Counted from the first letter of the stretch, positions 46,041-56,238 are shown. The stretch is DNA of 64,000 nucleotides from Chelonobacter oris (GCF_000772535.1 NZ_JSUM01000003.1:62001-126000); one strand, 5' to 3'. The notes: generated from the sequence alone by a model not told the origin. A program made the numbers and translations.

Positions 46041-47801
46041 ATGAGCGATAAAAAAACCGATTGGAAAGACAAACCGTTAGCGGATAACGAACGGCTGAAA
46101 GGCGAGAGTGACTATTTGCACGGCACGATTGCCGATGATTTGAACGAACAGCTGACCGGCGGTTTTGTCAAAGACAATTTTCAGCTGATCCGTTTTCACG
46201 GCATGTATGAACAAGACGATCGCGATATTCGTGCCGAACGGCTGGAGCAAAAACTGGAACCGAATAAAAATGTGATGCTGCGTTGTCGCTTGCCGGGCGG
46301 CATTATTGCGCCGAAACAATGGCTGGGGATTGATGAGTTTGCGACACAGCACACCAATTACGGCAGTATCCGTTTGACCAATCGTCAGACATTCCAGTTT
46401 CACGGCGTATTGAAACACAACATCAAACCGATGCACCAATGGCTGCATCATTTAGGGCTGGACTCGATTGCCACCGCCGGCGATGTGAATCGGAACGTGT
46501 TGTGTACCTCCAATCCGGTAGAAAGTAATCTGCACCGTGAAGCCTACGAATGGGCGAAGAAAATTTCCGAACATTTATTGCCGAAAACGACTGCATACGC
46601 CGATATTTGGTTGGACGGGGAAAAAGTGTTCACCACCGAACTGTCTAAACCGCTGTTAAAAGAATCACATGATAAAACCGAACCGGTATTGGGTAAAAAT
46701 TATTTGCCGCGCAAATTCAAAACCACCGTGGTGATTCCGCCGCATAACGATGTCGATTTACATGCCAATGACCTGAATTTTGTCGCAATCGGTGAGAACG
46801 GCAAGTTGATCGGGTTTAACGTGTTGGTCGGCGGAGGGCTGTCAATGGAACACGGCAACCACAAAACCTATCCGAACACCGCCAGAGAACTGGGTTTTAT
46901 CGGGCTGGAAAATGTGTTGGCATGTGCCGAAGCCGTTGTCACCACGCAGCGGGACTGGGGCAATCGCAGTGATCGCAAAAATGCCAAATTGCGTTATACC
47001 ATCGAACGTGTCGGCATGGACGTATTTACGGAGGAAATTGAAAAGCGGATGGGGGCAAACCTGGAACCGATCCGACCGTATCACTTTACTGAACGCGGCG
47101 ATCGCATCGGTTGGGTGCAGGGTGAAGACAAAAAATGGCACTTAACGCTGTTTATCGAAAACGGCCGTTTGCTGGATTTCCCGAACCGACCGCTCAAGAG
47201 CGGTATGCGTGAAATTGCCAAAGTCCATAAAGGCGATTTCCGTCTTACCGCCAATCAGAATTTGATTGTTGCCGGTGTTTCTACCCGTGATAAAGCCAAG
47301 ATAGAACGGATTGCACGTGATCATAAATTGATTGATGATGCCGTCACACCGCAGCGGGAAAACAGCATGGCCTGCGTTTCGTTGCCGACCTGTCCGCTGG
47401 CCATGGCGGAAGCCGAACGTTTTTTACCGCACTTTAGTGATCAAATTGATGCATTGATGCAAAAACACGGCGTGGCGCAAGATCATATCGTGCTGCGTGT
47501 CACCGGCTGCCCGAACGGCTGCGGTCGGGCGATGTTGGCGGAAATCGGCTTGGTCGGCAAAGCGATCGGGCGCTATAACCTGCATGTCGGCGGCAATCCG
47601 GAAGGAACCCGCATTCCACGCTTGTTCAAGGAAAATATTACCGAAAACGAAATTTTGGCAATTCTCGACAGCTGGATCGGTGACTGGGCAAAAAATCGCC
47701 GGTCGAATGAAAGTTTCGGTGATTTTGCCGTACGTAGCGGCATCATCAAACCGGTGGTCAATGCCGCAATTGATTTTTGGGATGTCAGTAAAGTGGCATA
47801 A
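46041..47801 (+). CDS. cysI: Sulfite reductase (NADPH) hemoprotein subunit
   Basis: It reduces sulfite to sulfide at a siroheme-[4Fe-4S] centre. The four cluster cysteines are visible as [11 protein letters not shown] and [12 protein letters not shown]. It has 586 residues (E. coli 570). Siroheme-contact arginines lie in [16 protein letters not shown] and NQNLIVAG-type motifs. It is the last gene of the cys run and is followed by a strong terminator. Confidence 0.97.
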   Translation: MSDKKTDWKDKPLADNERLKGESDYLHGTIADDLNEQLTGGFVKDNFQLIRFHGMYEQDDRDIRAERLEQKLEPNKNVMLRCRLPGGIIAPKQWLGIDEFATQHTNYGSIRLTNRQTFQFHGVLKHNIKPMHQWLHHLGLDSIATAGDVNRNVLCTSNPVESNLHREAYEWAKKISEHLLPKTTAYADIWLDGEKVFTTELSKPLLKESHDKTEPVLGKNYLPRKFKTTVVIPPHNDVDLHANDLNFVAIGENGKLIGFNVLVGGGLSMEHGNHKTYPNTARELGFIGLENVLACAEAVVTTQRDWGNRSDRKNAKLRYTIERVGMDVFTEEIEKRMGANLEPIRPYHFTERGDRIGWVQGEDKKWHLTLFIENGRLLDFPNRPLKSGMREIAKVHKGDFRLTANQNLIVAGVSTRDKAKIERIARDHKLIDDAVTPQRENSMACVSLPTCPLAMAEAERFLPHFSDQIDALMQKHGVAQDHIVLRVTGCPNGCGRAMLAEIGLVGKAIGRYNLHVGGNPEGTRIPRLFKENITENEILAILDSWIGDWAKNRRSNESFGDFAVRSGIIKPVVNAAIDFWDVSKVA

Positions 47802-47821
47802 CAAATACAAATTATCCTGTT

Positions 47822-47848
47822 AATCGGGCTGAAACGCCCGATTTTTTT
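47822..47848 (+). terminator. Terminator of the cys operon
   Basis: AATCGGGC (47822-47829) pairs with GCCCGATT (47836-47843) around a 6-nt loop and runs into TTTTTCT. Confidence 0.9.
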
Positions 47849-48009
47849 CTACCCGTTTATCCTTCAGTGTTGCTTTCGTAAAATCATTTGCTTTCTTGAA
47901 GTATTGTCATCTTAGTGCTTTTCTTTGATGTCTGTCACAAAATTAGAATTTTCTGCATTGACCTGTCATAAATAACTTGATTTAATCTGCGTCCTTTGTA
48001 CAAAGAAAT

Positions 48010-48028
48010 GATAACAATTATCATTAAT
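48010..48028. promoter_or_regulatory. Fur box upstream of the TonB-dependent receptor
   Basis: GATAACAATTATCATTAAT matches the 19-bp Fur consensus at about 14 positions and includes the ATTATCATT core. It ends 41 bp before the receptor ATG, the expected position for iron repression. Confidence 0.7.
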
Positions 48029-48069
48029 TATAATTCTAAATTTATTTTCAACTTATTTCAGGTACTACA

Positions 48070-50793
48070 ATGAGAAGCAAGCAAGAAGTGAATAAAAGGT
48101 TCAGAATCAATCTGTTAACCCATCTTGTCGCATATGCGTTATTTGGCAGTCTTGCCGTACCGCTGAGCGCTTATGCCGATGAAGAACTGGAAGAAATTCA
48201 GGTCAGTGCAAAAGCCGGCGGTGAAAGCAGCAAAGCGCAGCGTAGTCTGACCAGCGTGCTTAAAAGTGCGGATCAAATCAAAAAAGAGCAAGTGACCGAT
48301 ATTCGCGATTTAACCCGTTATGATCCGGGCATTGCCGTTAATGAGCAAGGATCCGGGGCATCGGCCGGTTATTCCATTCGCGGGGTTGATCGTGATCGGG
48401 TGGCGATTACGGTCGACGGGATTCCGCAAGCACAAAACTATACACCGGAATCTAATGCTTCGGGGCGTTTTAGCGGCGCCAAAAACGAGATTGAATTTGA
48501 AAATATTAAAAGCGTTGAGATCAGCCAAGGGGCAAACTCGGTATTGTCGGGCAACGGTGCGCTGGGCGGTGCGGTGATGTTCACATCGAAAGATCCTGAT
48601 GACGTGATTAAGCCGGGGCAAAATTATGGCTTGGATATTATCAATCGTTACGGCAGTAAGGATGAACGTTGGAGTAAATCGATTGCCGCAGCGGCAAGAG
48701 TCGGCGGATTTGCCGGCTTGATACAATATACCCGTCGTGACGGCAAAGAGATAAAAGCCCATAAAGATACGCCCAATCAAACTATGACGAGAATGTTTCC
48801 GACGGAATACCAATATCAGGATTTGAGAGCCGGCGGTTGGAACGTAACGCGGCCGGCATATTTTCCACAAGGTGAAAATTGTCTTGGCAAAGAATTACCC
48901 AGCGATTGCTTTGCGACGCTTGATCTGTCTCCGAATGAGGTTTACGGCCCGACACGCGGTGCGGCAGACCCAATGGACTATCGTTCTGATTCGTGGTACG
49001 GCAAATTCCAGTATGAATTTAACCCTTCCCATAAAATCGGCGTGTTGTTTGAAAATACGCAGCAGTTGCGTGAAATCGAAAAACGTTCTGAAAATGCGTT
49101 TTACCACAGCTGGAAAGAGGCTAATCCGAATTGGAACCACTCTTATCCATACCGCACTTTATTTCCGACCTACCAGTTTGTTGATCATGATCACAGCAAA
49201 AAACGGGTAGGCATATTTTATGAATATCAGGCAGAGAACAGAAATGCGCTGTTTGATCGCTTGAAAGTGGAGTTGGATCGTGATCAAACGGTGATTGAAT
49301 CCCGCTACACTCACTCTTCTTGTACGTTGAGAGGTAATCAACCGGAGCGTGATTGTCGTATTTTTGCCTATCAGGGGAACATGCTGACCGATGTAAATCG
49401 TGATCCCGACAATCCATTATATGGGGCGCCGCTGGGCATCGGGGTAAACAACCATTCCGAGTTTCAACTCTGGAGACGGACGGATACCAAACTGGACGAG
49501 AAATATAAACGGCTGCGTTTTAATGCCCAAAAACAGTGGGATTACTGGGGAATCAAACATGATATCGATCTGGTAGCCGGTATCGGACGCTCAAAATTTG
49601 ATCTCAGCGAAACGTATCTGCACAAAGGGTATCTCAAAAATTTTGACGGCTCGGTCGATATTTATGCCACCGGATTACTGCCGGACATTATTACCATGCC
49701 GAGAGTAGACACGCAAACACCATCGCCGAATAATTATCCGATTCATGGAAAATCTTATTATTTGGGCGTCAGCAATAGCTGGCAGGTAGGGCGTTACCTT
49801 GATTTAATCGGCGGCATCCGTTACGACAGCCATGCCTTTAATTCGCAATTACCGCACTTTAAAAATGATCACTACAGCAATCTTTCATGGACGGCGGGTG
49901 CAAGCCTGAATTTAAGCGAGAATTTCTCGCTGCATTATAAATCCAGTACCGGTTTTCGCGTGCCGAATTCACAGGAAATGTACGGCACGGATGTGATGCG
50001 GCGACTTGAGCGCCTCGATAACACGCTTGGGGCGGAACGTGAAAAAATCAAACAGGAAGAGGCGTTGAACCATGAAATCGGTTTTGATTTACACGGCAAT
50101 GTCGGCTATTTAACCCTGAATATTTTCCGTACCGATTATAAGAATTTTATTACCACAAAATCGAAGCTGGTTGACGATAGACGAGTCAATTATATCGGAA
50201 ATCAAACCGAAGCTTTTTCAGAAGGATTCAATATCAAGGGTATGATTGATTTTCATACGTTGTGGGATAAGATTCCGGCCGGTTTCAGCGGTATGGCAGC
50301 CTACAGCAAAGTGCGGCCGCGTAAAATAGGCAAGCTGTCGGGAGACAAATCAAACTGGCTTGAAAGTAGTTTTGCCATGGATACGCTGCAACCCGCCAAG
50401 ACGGTGCTGGGGGTTGATTATGATGCGCCGTCGGGCAAATGGGGCGTGGGTGTGCGTTTCACACGTTCTGATGCCAAAAAAGCGTCTGAGCTGGTTACGG
50501 TGCTGCCGAATATTGATATTCGTGGCGTGCGCCAGAACGGCATTGTACGCAAAACCAGTAAATCTTGGTACATCTGGGATCTCACCGGTTATACCGAAAT
50601 CGGCAAAAATGTCACCTTGCGCGGCGGTGTCTATAATTTGATGAATGCCAAATACATCACTTGGGAATCTTTGCGCCAAGTGGGAAAAGCGGGGATTTCG
50701 ACAGCCGATCAAGTCGAAGCCTACGGACACGGCTACAATCGCTTGACGGCACCGGGGCGGAATTTTGCCCTCAGTTTGGAAATAAAATTTTAA
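48070..50793 (+). CDS. TonB-dependent receptor, TbpA/LbpA/HpuB (haemoglobin-transferrin-lactoferrin) family
   Basis: An outer-membrane iron or haem uptake receptor of 907 residues. It has a signal peptide (cleavage near AYA-DEEL, residue 36), TonB box EEIQVSA (41-47), and a plug domain with IRDLTRYDPGIAVNEQGSGAS, YSIRGVDRDRVAITVDG and NEIEFENIKSVEISQGANSVLSGNGALGGAV. A 22-strand barrel follows, ending FALSLEIKF. Loop cysteine pairs C271/C280 and C418/C429 resemble those of host-protein receptors. The following lipoprotein and Slam genes suggest a bipartite receptor. Haemoglobin or haem is my best guess, transferrin the alternative. Confidence 0.85.
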   Translation: MRSKQEVNKRFRINLLTHLVAYALFGSLAVPLSAYADEELEEIQVSAKAGGESSKAQRSLTSVLKSADQIKKEQVTDIRDLTRYDPGIAVNEQGSGASAGYSIRGVDRDRVAITVDGIPQAQNYTPESNASGRFSGAKNEIEFENIKSVEISQGANSVLSGNGALGGAVMFTSKDPDDVIKPGQNYGLDIINRYGSKDERWSKSIAAAARVGGFAGLIQYTRRDGKEIKAHKDTPNQTMTRMFPTEYQYQDLRAGGWNVTRPAYFPQGENCLGKELPSDCFATLDLSPNEVYGPTRGAADPMDYRSDSWYGKFQYEFNPSHKIGVLFENTQQLREIEKRSENAFYHSWKEANPNWNHSYPYRTLFPTYQFVDHDHSKKRVGIFYEYQAENRNALFDRLKVELDRDQTVIESRYTHSSCTLRGNQPERDCRIFAYQGNMLTDVNRDPDNPLYGAPLGIGVNNHSEFQLWRRTDTKLDEKYKRLRFNAQKQWDYWGIKHDIDLVAGIGRSKFDLSETYLHKGYLKNFDGSVDIYATGLLPDIITMPRVDTQTPSPNNYPIHGKSYYLGVSNSWQVGRYLDLIGGIRYDSHAFNSQLPHFKNDHYSNLSWTAGASLNLSENFSLHYKSSTGFRVPNSQEMYGTDVMRRLERLDNTLGAEREKIKQEEALNHEIGFDLHGNVGYLTLNIFRTDYKNFITTKSKLVDDRRVNYIGNQTEAFSEGFNIKGMIDFHTLWDKIPAGFSGMAAYSKVRPRKIGKLSGDKSNWLESSFAMDTLQPAKTVLGVDYDAPSGKWGVGVRFTRSDAKKASELVTVLPNIDIRGVRQNGIVRKTSKSWYIWDLTGYTEIGKNVTLRGGVYNLMNAKYITWESLRQVGKAGISTADQVEAYGHGYNRLTAPGRNFALSLEIKF

Positions 50794-50821
50794 TTAATAA
50801 TAAAAACAGGAAATCAAGAAC

Positions 50822-52039
50822 ATGAAGCAGAAGAATATAGCGTTGTATGCGATGCCGTTGTCACTGGTATTTTTGCTGACCGCCTGCGGCGGAGGCGGCG
50901 GAGTCGAACACTATGACCCACCGGTGGAAATACGTCCTGTTACCAAGCCTGCGCCGGTATCCACAGGCGGTAATGAGCCGTCAACACCGGTAAATACGCC
51001 TAAACCGGCACCGGTTTCGATTGAGGAGTTGGCGCCGGTAGACGTGCCGAAACCGCAAGACGAGCCTGAGCCGGAAGCGGAAAGCACGCCGCCGGTGACA
51101 CCGATCAACGAAGAGCAGACGGCGCCTTTGCCGGCAGCCAATAAGGCAAAAGCACAGGCTGGGCATTTCTTAACTCCGAATTTTACCTATAACGAATTCA
51201 CCTCGTCGATCGTACGTTTGCATCATTCGACCGTTGACGGTGAAACCGAAAATCGGGTTGAATTTAAAGTGAAAAAAGGCGGTACGGGCGATATCTATTT
51301 TGCCGGATTGCGTCACGTGACTTACAGTGAGGACGGAAAATTATCGGCTATCTTAACCGGTGCGTCAAAACCGTTTGCGCTGTTTAGCCATAAGCTCGGT
51401 GAAAAACTTGAACATGTTACAACTTACCGCCCCGGAATTGACGGGCAAGACGGACTCGATGGCGGGTTGAAAGCCGGCGGACAATACGCCGGCGTTTATA
51501 CCAGTAATGCCAGTCCGGCCTATTTCTTTCGCGATCCGGCAGTGGCTGATTGGAATTACCAAACATACGGCAGCTTTAAGGCAACCGGGAATATCGAAGC
51601 CGACGCCGTTTACCAAAGTATCGGTGATCAAACGCCGGTTGCCAGCCTGCCGACACAGGGGCAAGGCGAATATAAGGGGATTTCCAGCGGCACTAAACAT
51701 CGTTCGAACGGAACGGATCTGATTACGGCTGATGTCACGGTAAAAGCGGATTTCGGCAAACGAGAGCTGGAATTTAAAACGGATAATACCAAGGTTTATC
51801 AATTCGACAAAAATGAAGGAACCGAGAAAGCCGATTTGGATTTATCCGGCACGGCAAAATGGCATAGCGCAAGTAATAATTTCAAAGGCGAAATTAAAAC
51901 CGCCGATCAGAAAATGACCGGACAGGTTGACGGGCGCTTTTACGGCCCGAATGCCGACGAAATCGGCGGTGTTTTCGGCGTGAGCAACAGCGATAAGAGT
52001 GAAAATTATCTGGGCGGCTTTGGCGCACGTCGTGAATAA
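50822..52039 (+). CDS. Slam-dependent surface lipoprotein, TbpB/HpuA-like
   Basis: A 405-residue lipoprotein with lipobox LTAC (Cys22), a Gly run (23-27) and a long Pro/Glu/Thr-rich linker (about 34-110) that would reach above the surface polysaccharide. A beta-rich domain ends with GRFYGPNADEIGGVFGV and LGGFGARRE, the barrel-closing signature of TbpB, HpuA, haemophilin and factor H-binding lipoproteins. There is one barrel rather than the two lobes of TbpB (about 600 residues or more), closer to HpuA. It starts 28 bp after the receptor and precedes a Slam gene. Its ligand is unknown. Confidence 0.8.
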   Translation: MKQKNIALYAMPLSLVFLLTACGGGGGVEHYDPPVEIRPVTKPAPVSTGGNEPSTPVNTPKPAPVSIEELAPVDVPKPQDEPEPEAESTPPVTPINEEQTAPLPAANKAKAQAGHFLTPNFTYNEFTSSIVRLHHSTVDGETENRVEFKVKKGGTGDIYFAGLRHVTYSEDGKLSAILTGASKPFALFSHKLGEKLEHVTTYRPGIDGQDGLDGGLKAGGQYAGVYTSNASPAYFFRDPAVADWNYQTYGSFKATGNIEADAVYQSIGDQTPVASLPTQGQGEYKGISSGTKHRSNGTDLITADVTVKADFGKRELEFKTDNTKVYQFDKNEGTEKADLDLSGTAKWHSASNNFKGEIKTADQKMTGQVDGRFYGPNADEIGGVFGVSNSDKSENYLGGFGARRE

Positions 52040-52061
52040 CGTTTAACCGCACTTTTATCTG

Positions 52062-52100
52062 ACACAAGGGATAGTCTGTCCCTTGTGTTTTTTCTTTTTT
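52062..52100 (+). terminator. Strong terminator between the lipoprotein and Slam genes
   Basis: ACACAAGGGA (52062-52071) pairs with TCCCTTGTGT (52079-52088) around a 7-nt loop and runs into TTTTTCTTTTTT. The Slam start codon is only 10 bp further on. Confidence 0.9.
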
Positions 52101-52109
52101 ATTGGATTT

Positions 52110-53522
52110 ATGATTATGCGCTGTTCTTTTCTCTTCAACATCATTGTTTTGACCGTACTTCCGCTGTTGTTACAGGCACAAAGTGCGGTTGCGTTTCCGG
52201 CAGAAAACTTACCGCAACCGCAACAATATCAACCCCATACCGCACTTGAAGCCTTGTTGCCGCAACAAGCCGCGCGGCCGAATCGACACACGCTTGCATT
52301 AGAAAAGCAGGTGCTGCCGCCAGTGCTGGATTTAATGAAAAACGGGCAGTGGCAACGGGCAAAACAAGCATTGACGCCATTGTTGGTACACACACCGCCA
52401 TCGCTGCACGGCTTGTTTCTGGCAGGGCAGATTGCCGAACAGCAGCAGGAGTGGCAAAGTGCGGTCGGCTATTACCGTAAAATGTTGGCGATTGACAGCA
52501 ATCTGCATCGTCCGCGCCTTGAGTTGGCAAAAGTTTTAGCAAAATCAGGCGAGATAAAAGCCTCGGAATACCAGTTTAATTTAGCCTTAAGCCAGCAGTT
52601 GCCGCAAAATGTGGAAAGTAACGTTTATGCCATTCTACAGCATTTAAATGCGCAAACGGCTTATCTCAACTTGCAATTTGCATTATTACCGAACAGTAAT
52701 GTTAATCAGGCAACAACGCAGCGATCGGTCATTTTTCAGGGAAAAGAAGTGGTGCTGAGCGAGAATAGCCGTGCCAAGCGCGGTATCGGTTTGCAATTCT
52801 CCGTTGACGGTGAAAAGCGTTTCGGGAAAGAATATAAATGGTTTGTCAACGGCAGCCTGTTTAATTTGGATTATGCTAATCGCCGTAACGATCAAACCGC
52901 AACACGCCTGATGATCGGACGCAGCTTCGGCAATCAGCGCCGCCATTCGCTTGATATTGCTGTCGGCGGGCATCATTTGCTGTATCGGCACAAAGGGTTG
53001 TATCAGGGCGTGGTCGGACGGGCGGATTACAACCGACGTTTGCGACCGAACTGGAAATTATCGCTGTCGTGGGAAACACAACAGCTGCATTATCGTCCTG
53101 AATATGCTTATCAGCGTGGCTGGCAGCATTGGCTAAATACGCGTTTAACGCATATTTCACAAGGTAAAACGATCTATTATTGGGGAATACAGCAAGGTTT
53201 TAACCAAGCGGCAGAAAAACGTTATTCCAATCGCAGCTTAGTTTTCCAAACAGGCATACGCCACCAGTTCGATTGGTTACAATTGACCATCGGCGGACAA
53301 CTTGCCTACGGCAAAACCGATTATCGTGATGTCTCCCCGTTTTTTGGGATAATACGTCACGACAAACGCTGGAGCGGCAGTGTTGACTTCTTAAAACGGG
53401 ATTGGTCATGGAAAGGATTCGCACCGCGTTTATCGTTTCACTATACCGACAACCGCTCTACAATTCCGCTCAATACCTATCAAAACAAACAAATGCGGTT
53501 AATGTTTTCTAAAGAGTTTTGA
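52110..53522 (+). CDS. Surface lipoprotein assembly modifier (Slam, DUF560)
   Basis: An outer-membrane translocon that moves lipoproteins to the cell surface. From the ATG at 52110 it has 470 residues (a second ATG at 52116 is equally possible). A signal peptide ends near AQSAVA (residue 28). A TPR-like helical domain follows (ALTPLLVHTPPSLHGLFLAGQIAEQQQEWQSAVGYYRKMLA). The C-terminal half is a beta-barrel with alternating aromatic strands ending MRLMFSKEF. Its position after a Slam-type lipoprotein makes that lipoprotein the likely substrate. Confidence 0.85.
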   Translation: MIMRCSFLFNIIVLTVLPLLLQAQSAVAFPAENLPQPQQYQPHTALEALLPQQAARPNRHTLALEKQVLPPVLDLMKNGQWQRAKQALTPLLVHTPPSLHGLFLAGQIAEQQQEWQSAVGYYRKMLAIDSNLHRPRLELAKVLAKSGEIKASEYQFNLALSQQLPQNVESNVYAILQHLNAQTAYLNLQFALLPNSNVNQATTQRSVIFQGKEVVLSENSRAKRGIGLQFSVDGEKRFGKEYKWFVNGSLFNLDYANRRNDQTATRLMIGRSFGNQRRHSLDIAVGGHHLLYRHKGLYQGVVGRADYNRRLRPNWKLSLSWETQQLHYRPEYAYQRGWQHWLNTRLTHISQGKTIYYWGIQQGFNQAAEKRYSNRSLVFQTGIRHQFDWLQLTIGGQLAYGKTDYRDVSPFFGIIRHDKRWSGSVDFLKRDWSWKGFAPRLSFHYTDNRSTIPLNTYQNKQMRLMFSKEF

Positions 53523-53542
53523 TATAGTGCATTTTATTGTAA

Positions 53543-53570
53543 AAAGACCGCACATGCGGTCTTTTATAGT
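53543..53570. terminator. Bidirectional terminator between slam and prs
   Basis: AAAGACCGCA (53543-53552) pairs with TGCGGTCTTT (53555-53564). T-rich tracts lie on both sides, suiting the two convergent genes. Confidence 0.85.
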
Positions 53571-53580
53571 CATACGAAAA

Positions 53581-54528
53581 TCAGTCAAACATGGCCGAAA
53601 TCGATTCTTCATTATTGATACGGCGGATAGCTTCGGCCAGCATGCCGGACAGTGTCAATACCCGCACGTTGTTCAGGGCTGCGATTTCCGGAGCCAGAGG
53701 AATGGTGTCGGTGACCACGATTTCATCAATAGCGCCGCCGGCAATATTTTTTGCCGCATTACCGGAGAAAATCGGGTGGGTTGCGTAGGCATAGACTCGG
53801 CGTGCGCCCCGTTCTTTTAAGGCATCTGCCGCTTTGCAAAGCGTACCGCCGGTATCGATCATGTCGTCGACCAGAATGCAGTCGCGATCAGCCACTTCGC
53901 CGATAATATGCATCACTTGCGATACGTTTGCGCGCGGACGGCGTTTGTCGATAATCGCCATATCGGTGTCGTTCAATAATTTTGCGACCGCCCTTGCCCG
54001 TACAACACCGCCGATATCCGGCGAGACCACGATCGGGTTGGTCAGATCGGTTTTTTTGACGATATCATTGATTAATACCGGTGAGCCGAATACATTATCG
54101 ACCGGCACATCGAAAAAGCCCTGAATTTGCTCAGCGTGAAGATCGCAGGTCAAAACTCGGTCGATACCGACGCTGGAGAGGAAATCGGCAACTACTTTGG
54201 CGGTAATCGGAACGCGGGCGGAGCGGACGCGGCGATCCTGACGGGCATAACCGAAATAAGGGATGACGGCGGTAATACGTCCGGCGGAAGCACGGCGCAG
54301 GGCATCAACCATGACAATCAATTCCATCAGGTTATCGTTGGTCGGCGCACAGGTGGACTGAATAATAAAAACGTCGCTGCCACGAACATTTTCATTGATT
54401 TGCACGTTGATCTCTCCGTCGCTGAAACGACCGACGGTCGCTTTACCGAGAGATGTGTAGAGACGTTCGGAAATTTTTTGGGCCAGAGCCGGCGTGGCGT
54501 TTCCGGCAAAGAGCTTCATGTCAGGCAT
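53581..54528 (-). CDS. prs: Ribose-phosphate pyrophosphokinase
   Basis: It makes PRPP from ribose 5-phosphate and ATP for nucleotide, His and Trp synthesis. It has 315 residues, the same as E. coli, and is nearly identical in the core: [39 protein letters not shown] and the PRPP-binding loop [15 protein letters not shown]. Confidence 0.97.
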   Translation of the reverse strand: MPDMKLFAGNATPALAQKISERLYTSLGKATVGRFSDGEINVQINENVRGSDVFIIQSTCAPTNDNLMELIVMVDALRRASAGRITAVIPYFGYARQDRRVRSARVPITAKVVADFLSSVGIDRVLTCDLHAEQIQGFFDVPVDNVFGSPVLINDIVKKTDLTNPIVVSPDIGGVVRARAVAKLLNDTDMAIIDKRRPRANVSQVMHIIGEVADRDCILVDDMIDTGGTLCKAADALKERGARRVYAYATHPIFSGNAAKNIAGGAIDEIVVTDTIPLAPEIAALNNVRVLTLSGMLAEAIRRINNEESISAMFD

Positions 54529-54629
54529 TTTTTAACCCCAGGTTGGATGATATTGATAACGTATGATTGCACTGCAATCGATGAAATTTTATCTCGTCAG
54601 TATTTCGGTCAGTTTTATCAAGCCGTGTT

Positions 54630-55517
54630 TTACACTGTGTTCTCTAAAAAACGGTGCAGTGGAGAACGATTCATGCCTTTGGCGACAAAACCGGTTACCG
54701 TATTCGGTAATTGTTTATATATTTTTTCGGCCTGTATTCGATTGTCAAATTCGGCAAAAATACAGGCGCCGGTTCCGGTTAAGCGTGCAGGTGCATATTG
54801 TAGCAACCAGTTGAGCCACTGTTCAACCTCTGGATAGTGATCCTTGACAACTTTTTCACAATCATTAGAAAAATCTTGCCGTAATAAGGCGGTTAATGAT
54901 TTTTTAGGCGTATTCCGTGTCAATCCGGGGGCTTGGAAAATTGTCGCAGTTGAAATAGCGCCGGTCGGTTTGATGACCAAATACCACTTTTCATTAGGTT
55001 GGCAAGGCGTTAATTTTTCGCCCACACCTTCGGCAAAAGCTGCATGTCCGTGAACAAATATCGGTACATCGGCGCCCAAGGTCAAACCCAGTTCAGCCAG
55101 TTGGTTGGTGGTCAGGTTTAATTGCCAAATTCGGTTTAATGCGACAAGTGCGGTTGCGGCATCGGACGATCCGCCGCCGAGTCCGCCGCCTATCGGCAAG
55201 ATTTTCTCCAGATGCAGATTGGCGCCGAAAGGGTAGCGACTATGCCGTTGCAGTAATTTGGCGGCACGGTAAACCAGATTGTGTTCGGGGGTGACGTCGT
55301 TCAAGTGCGGTGTCAGACGGATATCGCCATCGGTACGTGCCTCAACCGTTAACCAGTCGCCATAATCCAAAAATTGAAACAGGGTTTGCAATTCATGGTA
55401 ACCGTCTGCCCGTTGTCCGTTAATATATAAAAACAGGTTGAGCTTTGCCGGGCAGGGATAACGGTTAGTCGTGTGTGGCCGGGCAAGTGCGGTGCTGAAA
55501 GTGTGCTGTTCAAGCAT
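54630..55517 (-). CDS. ispE: 4-diphosphocytidyl-2-C-methyl-D-erythritol kinase
   Basis: A GHMP kinase of the MEP isoprenoid pathway. It has 295 residues. Markers are [33 protein letters not shown] and the ATP loop [21 protein letters not shown], then [13 protein letters not shown]. It follows lolB by 8 bp and is followed by prs, the common lolB-ispE-prs order. Confidence 0.95.
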   Translation of the reverse strand: MLEQHTFSTALARPHTTNRYPCPAKLNLFLYINGQRADGYHELQTLFQFLDYGDWLTVEARTDGDIRLTPHLNDVTPEHNLVYRAAKLLQRHSRYPFGANLHLEKILPIGGGLGGGSSDAATALVALNRIWQLNLTTNQLAELGLTLGADVPIFVHGHAAFAEGVGEKLTPCQPNEKWYLVIKPTGAISTATIFQAPGLTRNTPKKSLTALLRQDFSNDCEKVVKDHYPEVEQWLNWLLQYAPARLTGTGACIFAEFDNRIQAEKIYKQLPNTVTGFVAKGMNRSPLHRFLENTV

Positions 55518-55525
55518 AATAGGCG

Positions 55526-56167
55526 TTAAAATGTCCAGTCATCAATACGGATTTTCAATTGTTGCCGCTGTCCGTCAATCAGAATGTCTTTCGGTAACGG
55601 CGGAAGTTGTTCCGAGTAATAATCCGAATAGGTTGCCGACCATTGCTGTCCGTTCAAACGATAGCTTAATTTTGCCAGTACATTCTGCGGCGTGATTTGA
55701 TAATCATTGGTGCCTTGCGGCTGCCCTTTCAGCCAGTAGCTGAACAATTGGATTGGAAACTCCATGCCGACAATTTCTTTCAGTAATTCGCCGGCATTGC
55801 TTGCGGCACGGAGATTGCCTTTATTATCCGTCACTATCAAGCCTTGCGGGGTCATGCGGAAGGTCAGGGTGCTGGCGCTGAGTGATGAAGAAAGGTGGAG
55901 CTGATAACTCTGATCGTTGACGAATTGCCAATCGAAACGGGTAGAAAACCGCTCTTCCGGGCTGATATAGCCCAATTGTCCGTTACTGCGGTAGGCCTGA
56001 ATCCGATTGAGTTGTTGCAGTTGCTGCTGCCATTGCGGCGACTGTTTATCGCCGTAAACAACCGCTTGCTGCGGCTCGCTGACGGTACAGGCCGCCAGAA
56101 TACAAGATAAAAGTGCGGTCAGGGTCAGCTTTTTCAGGGTATGACGGGCAGGGGTATAATGTTGCAA
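55526..56167 (-). CDS. lolB: Outer membrane lipoprotein receptor LolB
   Basis: LolB receives lipoproteins from LolA and inserts them into the outer membrane. I choose the TTG at 56165-56167 because AAAGGA lies 7 bp upstream and the product (213 residues) then has a normal signal with lipobox LAAC (Cys27); no ATG offers a better start. Conserved blocks are [19 protein letters not shown] and [19 protein letters not shown]. Confidence 0.92.
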   Translation of the reverse strand: MQHYTPARHTLKKLTLTALLSCILAACTVSEPQQAVVYGDKQSPQWQQQLQQLNRIQAYRSNGQLGYISPEERFSTRFDWQFVNDQSYQLHLSSSLSASTLTFRMTPQGLIVTDNKGNLRAASNAGELLKEIVGMEFPIQLFSYWLKGQPQGTNDYQITPQNVLAKLSYRLNGQQWSATYSDYYSEQLPPLPKDILIDGQRQQLKIRIDDWTF

Positions 56168-56238
56168 ACCGGTATCCTTTGTTGAAAGTATCGAGATTGT
56201 CGCCGCTGAACATGGCGCATGCGACAATCTCGTTCTTT

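Noticed and set aside
50822-52039. TbpB or factor H-binding protein as a firm name for the lipoprotein
   Set aside because: It has one barrel and about 405 residues rather than two lobes, and only the barrel-closing motif is shared, so the ligand cannot be named.
53206-53560. Possible right-hand attachment repeat of the tRNA-Lys 3' end
   Set aside because: I looked for the T-arm and acceptor sequence GGTTCGAATCC near the end of the block and found none, so no att site is claimed.
54127-54837. Plus-strand ORF of 236 codons across prs and ispE
   Set aside because: It is antisense to two conserved genes, has no ribosome-binding site and no recognisable motif.
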